Shown in pieces: positions 18,601-25,664 of a DNA stretch of 64,000 nt. Origin of the DNA: Shewanella oncorhynchi (GTDB taxonomy: Bacteria > Pseudomonadota > Gammaproteobacteria > Enterobacterales > Shewanellaceae); NCBI RefSeq assembly GCF_012584455.1, contig NZ_JABAEB010000002.1, positions 124,001-188,000 on the forward strand, written 5' to 3'. A program made the position numbers and the translations under genes. Under the pieces are notes generated by a model, which saw only the letters and a list, made by a program, of their open reading frames with translations, had not been told where the DNA came from and searched no databases. The number at the start of each line of letters is the position of its first letter. Position 1 is the first letter of the stretch.

Positions 18601-18618
18601 TGTATTGAAGAAGCTTAA
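12613..18618 (+). CDS. pfaC: PfaC, multidomain PUFA synthase: KS-CLF-DH-DH
   Basis: Carries the second ketosynthase and the FabA-like dehydratase/isomerases that place the cis double bonds. Of 2001 residues: KS at about 30-475 with C231 in DAACASS; a KS-like chain-length-factor domain at about 510-970 in which the nucleophile position is E706 (ISAAELSV); a Gln/Ala-rich linker; dehydratase 1 at about 1143-1560 (H1438 in WYFPCHF); and dehydratase 2 at about 1625-2000 (H1897 in WFFQFHFHQDPVMPGS). Each dehydratase is a double hot-dog unit beginning with a GDI...FGPD segment. The start is GTG at 12613, overlapping the pfaB stop, with AAGGAGAAC just upstream. The odd feature is an 18-bp tandem repeat adding QLKNHG units near the end of the CLF domain. 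Confidence 0.98.
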   Translation: MSSQHSPTIDKTTVPTIASNRASKSASKIAIVGLATQYPDADNPQTFWQNLLDKKDSRTQISCEKLNANPADYQGVQGQSDRFYCDKGGYIQHFEFDTKGYQLPESAFDGLDESFLWALDCSRKALQDAGIAPSDAVLARTGIVMGTLSFPTARSNELFLPLYHQTVEKALQNKLNQSAFQLADFGNSVNDLNANSQALNVANGAVAHTASKLVSDALGLGGTQLSLDAACASSVYALKLACDYLTTGKADMMLAGAVSGADPFFINMGFSIFHAYPDHGISAPFDSNSKGLFAGEGAGVLVLKRLEDAERDGDNIYAVVSGIGLSNDGKGQFVLSPNSKGQVQAFERAYSAANTLPANIEVIECHATGTPLGDKVELASMERFFEDKLAGSAVPLIGSAKSNLGHLLTAAGMPGIMKMIFAMRSGRLPPSINLSAPISSPKGLFSAKNLPTELHAWPDKAGNDRRHAGVSVFGFGGCNAHLLLESYAANTNKKSEQPAAVVSYQHTPLNIIGLASHFGPLTSINALDNTIHARQDAFIPLPAKRWKGLDKHPEILANFGLPSVPQGAYIDQFDFDFLRFKVPPNEDDRLISQQLLLIKVADEAIRDANLKPGGKVAVLVAMETELELHQFRGRVNLHTQLADSLKKQGITLTQAEYLALEKIAMDSVLDAAKLNQYTSFIGNIMASRIASLWDFNGPAFTISAAELSVARCIDVAENLLSQESLDAVVIAAVDLSGSLEQVILKNAVSPVAFTATDAGWKVGEGAGALVLTTAQSSIEVRNNDANAQSNSNSYGDSYGHISGQVFGPMCDPQGHSNAARICDDLLTQAKVNSSQISLIETSIAVEQLADSELVLNTLLPSVNQRSQAADTLGHNFAAAGMASILSALLQLKNHEQLKNHGQFKNHGQLKNQVQQQANQVQHALVATFSQGKCSQLLLSQSATQAHSLQQRLEQDLTLSEQKHLIKQVTLGGRDIYQHILDTPLAGLDAIQQKAQAMTALPARSQRKHFAQIASKDTSRFAISSPTTAQQKETLSSMPMNALSTPNNNATQAELKDAAFLSNQQLAREAHLAFLQSRAEGLKLADALMKAQLKGELTSIGQAAPVQQQAIVLASATAVLPHPVLYPNHAKVPLYTPPTPISKPCIWDYADLVEYAEGDIAKVFGPDYAIIDSYSRRVRLPTTDYLLVSRVTKLNAQMNQYQPCTMTTEYDIPVDAPYLVDGQIPWAVAVESGQCDLMLISYLGIDFENKGERVYRLLDCTLTFLGDLPRGGDTLRYDISINHFARNGDTLLFFFSYECFVGDKLILKMDGGCAGFFTDKELADGKGVIHTEAEIKARNFALNNPNKPRFNPLLDCAQNQFDYSQIHKLLGADIGGCFGGAHAAHQAQYGLQPSLCFASEKFLMIEQVSNLEVHGGAWGLGSVQGHKQLEADHWYFPCHFKGDQVMAGSLMAEGCGQLLQFFMLHIGMHLGVKDGRFQPLENASQKVRCRGQVLPQSGLLTYRMEITEIGMSPRPYAKANIDILLNGKVVVDFQNLGVMIKEEAECTRYLADNANSTANNTTRNVAKNAVSAAPLVSTTSVSLAAPLMAQLPDLTAPTNKGVVPLKHVPAPIAPADSKYANRVPDTLPFTPYHMFEFATGDIENCFGPDFSIYRGLIPPRTPCGDLQLTTRVIAIDGKRGELKKPSSCIAEYEVPANAWYYNKNSHHAVMPYSVLMEISLQPNGFISGYMGTTLGFPGQELFFRNLDGSGKLLRHVDLRGKTIVNDSRLLSTVIAGSNIIQNFSFELSCDGEPFYQGKAVFGYFKGDALKNQLGIDNGKTTQPWHVQNGIVADSQINLLDKQHRSFNAPEGQPHYRLAGGQLNFIDKAEIVTAGGKAGLGYLYAERTIDPSDWFFQFHFHQDPVMPGSLGVEAIIELMQTYAIDQDLGAGFKSPKFGQILSDIKWKYRGQINPLNKQMSLDVHITSVTDDNGKRIIMGDANLSKDGLRIYEVKDIVICIEEA
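15280..15351 (+). repeat. 18-bp tandem repeat, four copies, inside the CLF domain of pfaC
   Basis: Units start at 15280, 15298, 15316 and 15334 and encode QLKNHE, QLKNHG, QFKNHG and QLKNQV. The array is in frame and directly follows the conserved GMASILSALL helix of the CLF domain. Divergence between units suggests an older slippage expansion. Confidence 0.9.
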
Positions 18619-18662
18619 TGCGGTAAATTCTATTTATTGAATCACTTAAAAATAATCCTGCC

Positions 18663-18715
18663 GCTGCGTTGGCTTTTTACACCCGAACTTTTTACCCAGG
18701 TAAAAGCAACGCAGC
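18663..18715 (+). promoter_or_regulatory. Long hairpin in the pfaC-pfaD gap
   Basis: The left arm GCTGCGTTGGCTTTTTAC (18663-18680) pairs with the right arm GTAAAAGCAACGCAGC (18700-18715), giving about 16 pairs with two bulged bases and a 19-nt loop. No T-run follows on either strand, so it is not a standard intrinsic terminator. It lies 22 nt before the chosen pfaD start and could set mRNA processing, stability or pfaD translation. Confidence 0.7.
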
Positions 18716-18737
18716 AGCAATAAAAACGAGACCCAAG

Positions 18738-20384
18738 ATGACTAGCCATACTCTAGATCAATTCAATAGTAATAACGAAAAACTCAGCCCTTGGCCGTGG
18801 CAAGTCAACGATGCCGCGCTGAGCTTTGATATCGACGCATTAGGCAAAAAACTCAAAGATTTAAGCCAAGCCTGTTACTTAGTGAATCACAGTGAAAAAG
18901 GCTTAGGCATAGCGCAAACGGCCGAAGTAACAACAAGCGACAGCCAAGCGCCACTAGGCTCACACCCCGTCAGCGCCTTTGCGCCCGCCCTTGGCACCCA
19001 AAGTTTAGGCGACAGTAATTTTCGCCGCGTACACGGGGTTAAATACGCTTACTACGCTGGCGCTATGGCCAACGGTATTGCCTCGGAAGAACTGGTTATC
19101 GCGCTAGGTCAAGCGGGCATTTTGTGCTCGTTTGGCGCGGCGGGGTTAATTCCATCCCGCGTTGAAGCGGCCATTACTCGCATTCAGGCGGCGCTGCCTA
19201 ATGGTCCTTATGCTTTTAACTTAATTCACAGCCCAAGCGAGCCCGCATTAGAGCGCGGCAGTGTTGAGCTGTTTTTAAAACATAAAGTGCGCACGGTCGA
19301 AGCCTCGGCATTTTTAGGTTTAACGCCGCAAATCGTCTATTACCGCGCGGCGGGTTTGAGCCGCGACGAACATGGCGAGATAGTCATTGGCAACAAAGTC
19401 ATCGCCAAAATCAGCCGCACCGAAGTCGCGACTAAATTTATGGAGCCGGCACCGGCCAAAATCCTCCAGCAACTAGTGAGTGACGGCCTTATCAGCCAAG
19501 ACCAAATGGCGATGGCGCAACTCGTGCCGATGGCGGACGACATCACGGCCGAAGCTGACTCTGGTGGTCATACCGACAATCGCCCGTTAGTCACGCTATT
19601 ACCGACGATTTTGGCGCTCAAAGATGAAATCCAAGCTAAGTATCAATATAAAACGCCCATCCGTGTGGGCGCAGGCGGCGGCGTCGGCACACCCGATGCA
19701 GCATTAGCCACCTTCAACATGGGTGCGGCATTCATCGTCACAGGTTCTATCAACCAAGCTTGCGTCGAAGCGGGCGCCAGCGAACACACCCGTAAGTTAC
19801 TCGCCACCACAGAAATGGCCGATGTGACTATGGCGCCTGCCGCCGATATGTTCGAAATGGGCGTGAAATTACAAGTGGTTAAGCGCGGTACTTTGTTCCC
19901 GATGCGCGCCAATAAGCTTTATGAGATCTACACCCGTTACGATTCGATTGATGCCATCCCTGTGGACGAGCGTAAAAAGCTCGAAGAGCAAGTGTTCCGC
20001 TCATCACTCGATGATATTTGGGCGGGCACTGTCGCCCACTTTAACGAGCGCGATCCTAAACAAATCGAGCGTGCACTGGATAACCCCAAACGTAAGATGG
20101 CGCTGATTTTCCGCTGGTATTTGGGTCTGTCTAGCCGCTGGTCAAACACAGGTGAAATCGGCCGCGAAATGGATTACCAAATCTGGGCTGGCCCAGCGCT
20201 CGGCGCATTTAACGCTTGGGCAAAAGGCAGTTATTTAGATGACTATAAGGCCCGTAATGCGGTGGATTTAGCCAAACATTTAATGGTGGGCGCAGCATAT
20301 CAATCCCGCATTAACCTGCTGTTATCCCAAGGCGCGAGCATTCCAGTTAGCCTGCAGCGCTGGAAACCGCTAAATCGTTTTTAA
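18738..20384 (+). CDS. pfaD: PfaD, FMN-dependent enoyl reductase of the PUFA synthase
   Basis: Trans-acting enoyl reductase that saturates selected enoyl intermediates on the PfaA/PfaC complex. The protein (548 residues from the ATG at 18738) belongs to the nitronate monooxygenase-like TIM-barrel flavoproteins. Visible landmarks are H278 in SGGHTDNRP, the phosphate-binding GAGGGVGTPDAA and the FIVTGSINQACVEA segments. The frame is open upstream to a TTG at 18669, but that start would place the first codons inside the hairpin and has no ribosome site, so ATG 18738 is preferred. It is the last pfa gene and is followed by a hairpin at 20405-20436. Confidence 0.96.
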   Translation: MTSHTLDQFNSNNEKLSPWPWQVNDAALSFDIDALGKKLKDLSQACYLVNHSEKGLGIAQTAEVTTSDSQAPLGSHPVSAFAPALGTQSLGDSNFRRVHGVKYAYYAGAMANGIASEELVIALGQAGILCSFGAAGLIPSRVEAAITRIQAALPNGPYAFNLIHSPSEPALERGSVELFLKHKVRTVEASAFLGLTPQIVYYRAAGLSRDEHGEIVIGNKVIAKISRTEVATKFMEPAPAKILQQLVSDGLISQDQMAMAQLVPMADDITAEADSGGHTDNRPLVTLLPTILALKDEIQAKYQYKTPIRVGAGGGVGTPDAALATFNMGAAFIVTGSINQACVEAGASEHTRKLLATTEMADVTMAPAADMFEMGVKLQVVKRGTLFPMRANKLYEIYTRYDSIDAIPVDERKKLEEQVFRSSLDDIWAGTVAHFNERDPKQIERALDNPKRKMALIFRWYLGLSSRWSNTGEIGREMDYQIWAGPALGAFNAWAKGSYLDDYKARNAVDLAKHLMVGAAYQSRINLLLSQGASIPVSLQRWKPLNRF

Positions 20385-20404
20385 GCACTACGGGACAATA
20401 GAGA

Positions 20405-20436
20405 CATCAAGTAGGGACTCAACTCCCTGCTTGATG
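20405..20436 (+). terminator. Hairpin downstream of pfaD, probable end of the pfa operon
   Basis: CATCAAGTAGGGA (20405-20417) pairs with TCCCTGCTTGATG (20424-20436), a 13-bp stem with one G-T pair and a 6-nt loop. It lies 21 nt after the pfaD stop. The following CAGTCTTCTTC is only moderately T-rich, so it may be a weak or Rho-assisted terminator. Confidence 0.65.
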
Positions 20437-20530
20437 CAGTCTTCTTCACTACCTCGTTAAATCGAAGCGCCTACGTTATTGCCAATCTAATCTCTTGAGT
20501 TATAGGCTTTGTTTGTGCCAATGCAGCTAA

Positions 20531-20620
20531 GCACTGTCGCTCTAGTGGCACGCCGTGAACCCATCCCTGGGGGCTCAACGGAAAAGTCCCTTTTCCCGAT
20601 GGCCACTGCCGCGACAGTGC
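20531..20620. repeat. Three-way-junction palindromic element between pfaD and the KAP gene
   Basis: A perfect 10-bp outer stem (GCACTGTCGC 20531-20540 with GCGACAGTGC 20611-20620) is extended by AGTGGC/GCCACT. It encloses two inner hairpins: CCGTGAACCC with GGGCTCAACGG (about 20553-20580) and GGAAAAG/CTTTTCC (20580-20596). This looks like a REP- or MITE-like dispersed element. Its copy number elsewhere in the genome cannot be seen from here. The rest of the 20385-20762 gap has no supported gene. Confidence 0.7.
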
Positions 20621-20762
20621 CCGCCTGCAACTTACGGCATTAACTGTGACGATCCACATACGGTCAAGCCTGACTAACAAGCCAATAGAATCTAAAGGGA
20701 AAACACCGTAAGATACCGACTCGTTAATCGAATTGTATGTACTGCTAGGATATGGATACCGC

Positions 20763-22163
20763 ATGGCTCATCAAAGCTTAAACGACTTGCCCGTCTTAAC
20801 CGACGACTTCGGCCTTTACACTACTTTTGTAGAAGGTATCGCTGAAGAGATACGTCAGAGTCAGGCACCTAAAACCATCGCTATTACAGGTTATTGGGGC
20901 AGCGGCAAGACCAGCGTTTTAGCGCAGTTATACGCACAGTTATTCGGTGAGAACCCACCTTCGATAAAGGGTGAAGCGGTTCCTACCTCTAACGATGCTA
21001 CCCCGCATTACCATGGCGTATGGTTCGAAGCATGGCGCTATCAACATGAGCCTCAGCCCATTATCGCCCTTATGCATACTATGCGTCAGTCCTTCAGTCA
21101 GAAGAGAAAGCTTTTTGACCAAACGGGAAAAATACTCAATGTCAGTGCAGTGGCGGGGCTTAGTGTGCTTGATGGCTCGATCAAAATGTTAAGTGGGGGC
21201 ATGGTTTCTGGCCTGGATAAGTTCCCATCCATCGGCGAAAAGTACGAAAGAGACAATTTACTCAGCCAACTCTCAACCGATCAGATAAACAATGCCCTCA
21301 GCACCGCCATAGATCACTTACTGACAAACAAAGTTAAGATAGGTGAGACAGATAGAAAATGTATTATTTTTATCGATGATCTTGATCGCTGTGATGCGGC
21401 AACAGCCAAAAAACTGCTAGAGGGCATCAAGGTTCACCTCAACTTAGAAAACTGTATTTTCATCATTGCTATCGACCCTGCACAGTTGGAAGCCAGCTTT
21501 AAGCTCGAACACGCTCAACTACGAAATACGGGCAATATAGAAGACCTATCGAATCACGATGCAACTGAATATCTAGAAAAACTTTGCCAAGACGCCCACA
21601 GGTTGCCCATTGCCAGTCAACAGAATATTGCCGACTTTGTAGCGAACAATTTAAACAAAATATTTACACATGAACACGACAAATACAGCGACATTATTGC
21701 GGCAATTAAAGCTGAGCTCGAACGACAAAACTACCTGCCAGCCAATCCGCGGCGCCTGAAAATGATCTGTAATCGTTTGGCTGCCTTTATCAGCAAAACC
21801 AACGGCGAAAACCAAAATCAATACCATGCTCAATCCCTACTGTTTCTCGCCAGTGCTTATGTGAGTTACAGAGAGATTTACGAGATGCTCAGCGTCAGCG
21901 CTAAGTCAATTAATGATGTAGCTGAATTTTGTTCATCACGAGTTCAGTCTAAAATACCCGCCTTTAAATATCTCACAAGTTCGAATACCGAGGCGCGCGG
22001 CGCATTTATACATCCCAATAAAATCACTGAATTTCGCTTCGCCAGTTTGCTAACAGAAATAGAGGCAAATGGTAACTTGCCTGCTTGGGGAGATTACCTG
22101 CATAAACTCATCCAATCCTATAATACATCCACTCCCGCAGGCGCAGTCCCAGAGGTCGAATAG
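20763..22163 (+). CDS. KAP-family P-loop NTPase
   Basis: Predicted STAND-like NTPase of the KAP family, a group that includes the phage-exclusion protein PifA. In the 466-residue protein the Walker A is GYWGSGKTS (43-51), the Walker B is FIDDLDRC (203-210), followed by the KAP-type stretch KKLLEGIKVHLNLENC and IIAIDP. No strong transmembrane segment is seen between Walker A and B, unlike membrane KAP proteins, so it is probably soluble. The frame extends upstream to a TTG at 20733; ATG 20763 is preferred because a Shine-Dalgarno-like AGGA lies nearby and the KAP N-terminus (LNDLPVLTDDFGLY) follows directly. The NACHT gene starts 1 nt after the stop, so the two are probably one operon. A role in phage defence is inference from the family and the neighbour. 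Confidence 0.85.
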   Translation: MAHQSLNDLPVLTDDFGLYTTFVEGIAEEIRQSQAPKTIAITGYWGSGKTSVLAQLYAQLFGENPPSIKGEAVPTSNDATPHYHGVWFEAWRYQHEPQPIIALMHTMRQSFSQKRKLFDQTGKILNVSAVAGLSVLDGSIKMLSGGMVSGLDKFPSIGEKYERDNLLSQLSTDQINNALSTAIDHLLTNKVKIGETDRKCIIFIDDLDRCDAATAKKLLEGIKVHLNLENCIFIIAIDPAQLEASFKLEHAQLRNTGNIEDLSNHDATEYLEKLCQDAHRLPIASQQNIADFVANNLNKIFTHEHDKYSDIIAAIKAELERQNYLPANPRRLKMICNRLAAFISKTNGENQNQYHAQSLLFLASAYVSYREIYEMLSVSAKSINDVAEFCSSRVQSKIPAFKYLTSSNTEARGAFIHPNKITEFRFASLLTEIEANGNLPAWGDYLHKLIQSYNTSTPAGAVPEVE

Positions 22164-22164
22164 T

Positions 22165-24936
22165 ATGAAGTATTTCCCCGAATTTGAGCCCTCGGATAAA
22201 AGCAAATTTATTGACCTTTACCGTGAAGGATTTGACCGCTATTGCCGCCAATTAGCAGACTATTATGGTTGCCTGAATAATCAAGGCCTAGCTCTATTGG
22301 ATGATGATGCCGATACAGATCAAGACAGTGCCTTTATCGATGATCTCTTCGTGCTACCAAGCTTTGGCACCAGTGCCACCAGCGCCAAAAACTTCGATAC
22401 TGCGCAGCAAACGCTGCAGGCCAAAGACAACATCAGTCTAGCCAAGCTGTTAGCAGCAAAACCGCGCCAATTTATATTAGGTGATCCAGGGATAGGCAAA
22501 ACGACTTTTCTGCATTGGCTGGCAATAAGTCTAGCCCATCATAGAAGTAACTATGTGCAACAGGCTATGGGGCCCTTACTGCCAATCCTTTTAAGGGTGA
22601 GGGATTTTCGTGCCTTTCTCACGACGTCCGTCAACGCAGAGCAGTTTATCGCCAATCTTAAGAGTTATTTAGGCTCCCTTGGTGAACTGTTGGATCTAGA
22701 TAAGCTCACTGAGGTCATGGCCAATGGTCAGGTCTTACTGTTGGTCGACGGGTTGGATGAAATCGGCAAGCAGGAAATGCTGAATCTGGGGCAAACTCTA
22801 GCAACTCTGTTTAGCCAATATCCATCATGCCGATGCATTATGACCGCGCGGGTTGTTGGTTTCGATGCATCCTTGCTTTGGCCCTTTGCCAATATTGATA
22901 AAAATCAGCCACTAGATTTACACGAATTGAATGAGGTGGATGAACTTGATATTCAGGCTAAAGATGGGCTTAACCCTAAGCTAGCCAATCCAAACAGACT
23001 TAAGCGTAAGATTGATGCATCCCAACTGCATGACTTTGGGCTCTATTATATCCAGCCACTCAATAATGAGCAGCGACTCCAGTTCAGCCAGAAATGGTGC
23101 CACATTTATGTAAACACTAGCGATGCACAAGCGCAGTTTATCGACGATCTACAGGCCGCTTTTGACGGTAACGATGCGCTCAATAACTTATCGCGCACCC
23201 CTGTACTGCTGAATATGATCAGCTTTATTCAACAACGCCGTGGTCGCCTGCCTAATGGTCGGGCAGAACTCTACCAGAAAATCATCGAGACCTATTTGGT
23301 TAGCATGGACAGGGCCAGAGGCATAAAAAATAACTTTATCGACAGTGAAGATTTCGACTATACCGACATACGCAACTGGCTGGCGAAACTGGCCTATGCG
23401 ATGCAGTTAGGCAAGCTGAGTGAATTATTAGGTAAAACTGGCAACAACAGTGTTCAAATTGAAAAGCTCTATTTTGATAATGAGGTTGGCCGCGTCACCA
23501 ACCTTACAGAAAGTGAACTGACAAGATTCTTCGCTAAAGAGCTAGAAGAAGTCTATGAAGATAAAGACAAATGCCAACAAACCGCCAAAAGCTTGATCGA
23601 TTATATCAAGCGCCGTACTGGCTTTTTGATCGACAGGGGTCAGGATGCCAAGCAAGGGCACGAGGCAGTATTTGCCTTCAGTCACTTGTCTTTTCAGGAA
23701 TATTTTGCCGCCCACTTTATTAGTGGGCAATGGTCACAGTTGAGCTGTAATTCAACGTTGGTCGACTCCCTGACCTTAAGTTGTAATAGCCAAAGCTGGT
23801 TCGAATGCTGGCAGTTGGTGTTTGAAGACTATTCCCAAAACGGCAATAGCCGTCAGCAACACAGCCAATTTATCGACAAGCTGTTTGGTACAGTTGAGCA
23901 GCTTACTGAAAAATTCCCCGATAGAGATGACATATTCGGAGATAAGGTGGATCATGCGCTGCATCTGCTGAGTAAAATCATCCTCAACCCTGCGGTTAAG
24001 CTCTCCCCCAACTACCGCCAGCAGCAAGTCACTGAGCTGTGGATACATAATTTCACCGAAGGACAGTTTGATGGTTCAGCATCCATCTATAGCCTGTGGC
24101 CCGAGCTTTGCCGCGATTATGATAACGAAGAGAGTTTGAGCCGCAAGGCGATAGCGGTCGCTTTCGCACGTTGTGGACATGAGAATGCAGCGAGTCTCAA
24201 TTTAAGCGGCTTACAATCGGCCGATCTACGGCCGCTTAAACTTTGGACCTACTTGAAAAACTTGGATTTAAGCCGTACACAAGTGAACAACTTGCATCAA
24301 TTAGAAAATTTAAACCAACTGAACACTCTCAAATTTAATGACACACAAGTCTCAGACTTATCACCCTTAGCCCAGCTAACCGAACTTGAATGGCTTTCTT
24401 TTTCGGGCACTACCGTGGCAGATTTAACGTCCCTATTAGGGCTATCAAAGCTTTATGCTCTTTATATGGGATACACTCAAGTCTCCGAACTGACGCCATT
24501 GGCGGGACTGCGACAACTAAATACTCTTGTGCTCCACGGCACTAAAGTGACCAATTTATCACCAATGGCCAATTTGACTAATATACGTTATCTGATTTGC
24601 AGCAATACTGATGTCACAGACTTGGCGTCGCTAGCGAAATTAACTCAGCTTAGACTGCTCAGGCTAAATAATACTCAGATATCTGACTTGACCCCTTTGG
24701 CCAACATGCCTAAATTATGGAATTTAGAGGTAGCCAACACTTCTATCACAGACCTAACGCCATTAAAAAAATTAATAGGGCTAAAAGACCTTGATATATC
24801 CCACACCCAAGTGTCCAATCTCACGCCTCTGGCCAAACTGCCAAGCTTAGGAGAGGTATATGCTAGCGGATGTGACCAGCTTGATTCGGCAAGCCTAAAA
24901 AGCTTACCAAAGTACATCAAAGTACATCTTGATTGA
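22165..24936 (+). CDS. NACHT NTPase with C-terminal leucine-rich repeats (bacterial NLR-like)
   Basis: The 923-residue protein has a short N-terminal segment of about 100 residues with no effector domain that I recognise. A NACHT NTPase follows: Walker A GDPGIGKTT at 106-114, PILLRVRDF, and Walker B LLLVDGLDEIG at about 191-201. A helical region with AFSHLSFQEYFAA, typical of NACHT proteins, comes next. The C-terminus has ten leucine-rich repeats of exactly 22 residues starting near residue 694 (pattern LxxLxxLxLxxTxVxDLxPLAx). Such proteins resemble animal NLRs, and bacterial NACHT proteins include known anti-phage proteins. The start is the ATG at 22165, 1 nt after the KAP stop; a longer frame begins at 22069 inside the KAP gene and is less likely. 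The function is inferred. Confidence 0.9.
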   Translation: MKYFPEFEPSDKSKFIDLYREGFDRYCRQLADYYGCLNNQGLALLDDDADTDQDSAFIDDLFVLPSFGTSATSAKNFDTAQQTLQAKDNISLAKLLAAKPRQFILGDPGIGKTTFLHWLAISLAHHRSNYVQQAMGPLLPILLRVRDFRAFLTTSVNAEQFIANLKSYLGSLGELLDLDKLTEVMANGQVLLLVDGLDEIGKQEMLNLGQTLATLFSQYPSCRCIMTARVVGFDASLLWPFANIDKNQPLDLHELNEVDELDIQAKDGLNPKLANPNRLKRKIDASQLHDFGLYYIQPLNNEQRLQFSQKWCHIYVNTSDAQAQFIDDLQAAFDGNDALNNLSRTPVLLNMISFIQQRRGRLPNGRAELYQKIIETYLVSMDRARGIKNNFIDSEDFDYTDIRNWLAKLAYAMQLGKLSELLGKTGNNSVQIEKLYFDNEVGRVTNLTESELTRFFAKELEEVYEDKDKCQQTAKSLIDYIKRRTGFLIDRGQDAKQGHEAVFAFSHLSFQEYFAAHFISGQWSQLSCNSTLVDSLTLSCNSQSWFECWQLVFEDYSQNGNSRQQHSQFIDKLFGTVEQLTEKFPDRDDIFGDKVDHALHLLSKIILNPAVKLSPNYRQQQVTELWIHNFTEGQFDGSASIYSLWPELCRDYDNEESLSRKAIAVAFARCGHENAASLNLSGLQSADLRPLKLWTYLKNLDLSRTQVNNLHQLENLNQLNTLKFNDTQVSDLSPLAQLTELEWLSFSGTTVADLTSLLGLSKLYALYMGYTQVSELTPLAGLRQLNTLVLHGTKVTNLSPMANLTNIRYLICSNTDVTDLASLAKLTQLRLLRLNNTQISDLTPLANMPKLWNLEVANTSITDLTPLKKLIGLKDLDISHTQVSNLTPLAKLPSLGEVYASGCDQLDSASLKSLPKYIKVHLD
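24244..24903 (+). repeat. Ten 66-bp leucine-rich-repeat units in the NACHT gene
   Basis: Units begin at 24244 and then every 66 bp to 24838, with no change of period. Each encodes one 22-residue LRR. The framework positions are conserved, while the positions expected to face the solvent on the beta strand differ strongly between units. Confidence 0.92.
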
Positions 24937-25038
24937 CGGAGATAACTTGCTGATTAATTTCAACATATTGGCAAGTAATGACTCCATCTGATTTGCACTG
25001 CTGCACTCGCTAGCATCCAGCACGTTCGCATGACGGCT

Positions 25039-25062
25039 CATCAAAACAGGGAAGTTTTGATG
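25039..25062. other. Short perfect hairpin downstream of the NACHT gene
   Basis: CATCAAAAC (25039-25047) pairs with GTTTTGATG (25054-25062). No T-run follows, so the role is unclear. The surrounding stretch 24937-25464 holds this hairpin, a terminator and a promoter candidate, but no gene. Confidence 0.45.
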
Positions 25063-25133
25063 ACAGCAATCATTGAGCGCCGCGCGTTTTTAACCACAGT
25101 AATTGCTTGGCGTTAAAAAGCCCATAGAGAACA

Positions 25134-25190
25134 AGCCGACACTGATTAATTAATGAATTGATTCACGAATTAACAGTGTCGGCTTTTATT
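25134..25190 (+). terminator. Intrinsic terminator after the KAP-NACHT unit
   Basis: AGCCGACACTG (25134-25144) pairs perfectly with CAGTGTCGGCT (25174-25184), followed by TTTATTTG. The loop is long (29 nt) and AT-rich. It probably ends KAP-NACHT transcription. Confidence 0.75.
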
Positions 25191-25365
25191 TGTCTTTACT
25201 TATGAACGACATCAGCTCACAGTCTTTGATTCAACGTATTAGGCTGAAACTCTTACCGAAGCTTAGGTAAAAATTGCCTACCCCTCTTTTAATTCACTCA
25301 CACTATTTTAAATAAAATGATTTAAATTATATTTAAAATCAATTAACTACTTAAAATTTTTAAAG

Positions 25366-25382
25366 TTGGCATTAAGATCGCA
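25366..25382 (+). promoter_or_regulatory. Sigma-54 promoter candidate before the DUF1328-lipoprotein pair
   Basis: TTGGCATTAAGATCGCA has the invariant GG (25368-25369) and GC (25380-25381) separated by exactly 10 nt, with a TGGCA -24 core. It is 83 nt before the DUF1328 start. A second similar site lies before the BON-domain gene, and a sigma-54 activator gene is near. Confidence 0.6.
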
Positions 25383-25464
25383 ATCAAGTAAGAGCCATTA
25401 GCCGTTACCTTACAAGTGACACAAACGGTCATGAGAAGGATTAATACAAGGGCAGGAGGTTATT

Positions 25465-25641
25465 ATGCTAGGTTGGACATTAGTATTTCTAGTTGTTGCC
25501 GTGATTGCCGGGTTGTTAGGATTTGCTGGGATTGCTGGCGCAGCGGCGGGAATAGCGAAAATCATTTTCTTCATATTTATTGTGTTATTAGTGATTTCTC
25601 TGCTGATCAATGCCCTTAAGGGTAAATCACCGCGACTATAA
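25465..25641 (+). CDS. DUF1328 (YtjA-type) small membrane protein
   Basis: A 58-residue protein beginning [16 protein letters not shown], followed by a Gly/Ala-rich turn ([16 protein letters not shown]) and a second hydrophobic helix ([16 protein letters not shown]), ending in a basic tail. This is the DUF1328 pattern: two membrane helices in under 60 residues. A perfect AGGAGG (25454-25459) lies 5 nt before the ATG. It precedes a small lipoprotein gene by 23 nt and both probably share the sigma-54-type promoter upstream. The family is linked to stress or stationary phase; the exact function is unknown. Confidence 0.9.
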   Translation: MLGWTLVFLVVAVIAGLLGFAGIAGAAAGIAKIIFFIFIVLLVISLLINALKGKSPRL

Positions 25642-25664
25642 TTTTTTTAGAAAAGGAGATAGAT

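Noticed and set aside
18669..18737. Upstream TTG start for pfaD
   Set aside because: It would sit inside the left arm of the hairpin, has no ribosome site, and the added residues have no similarity to the reductase N-terminus.
22069..22164. Upstream ATG start of the NACHT gene inside the KAP gene
   Set aside because: It would need a 95-nt overlap with the KAP gene and the added residues look random; the ATG at 22165 directly follows the KAP stop.
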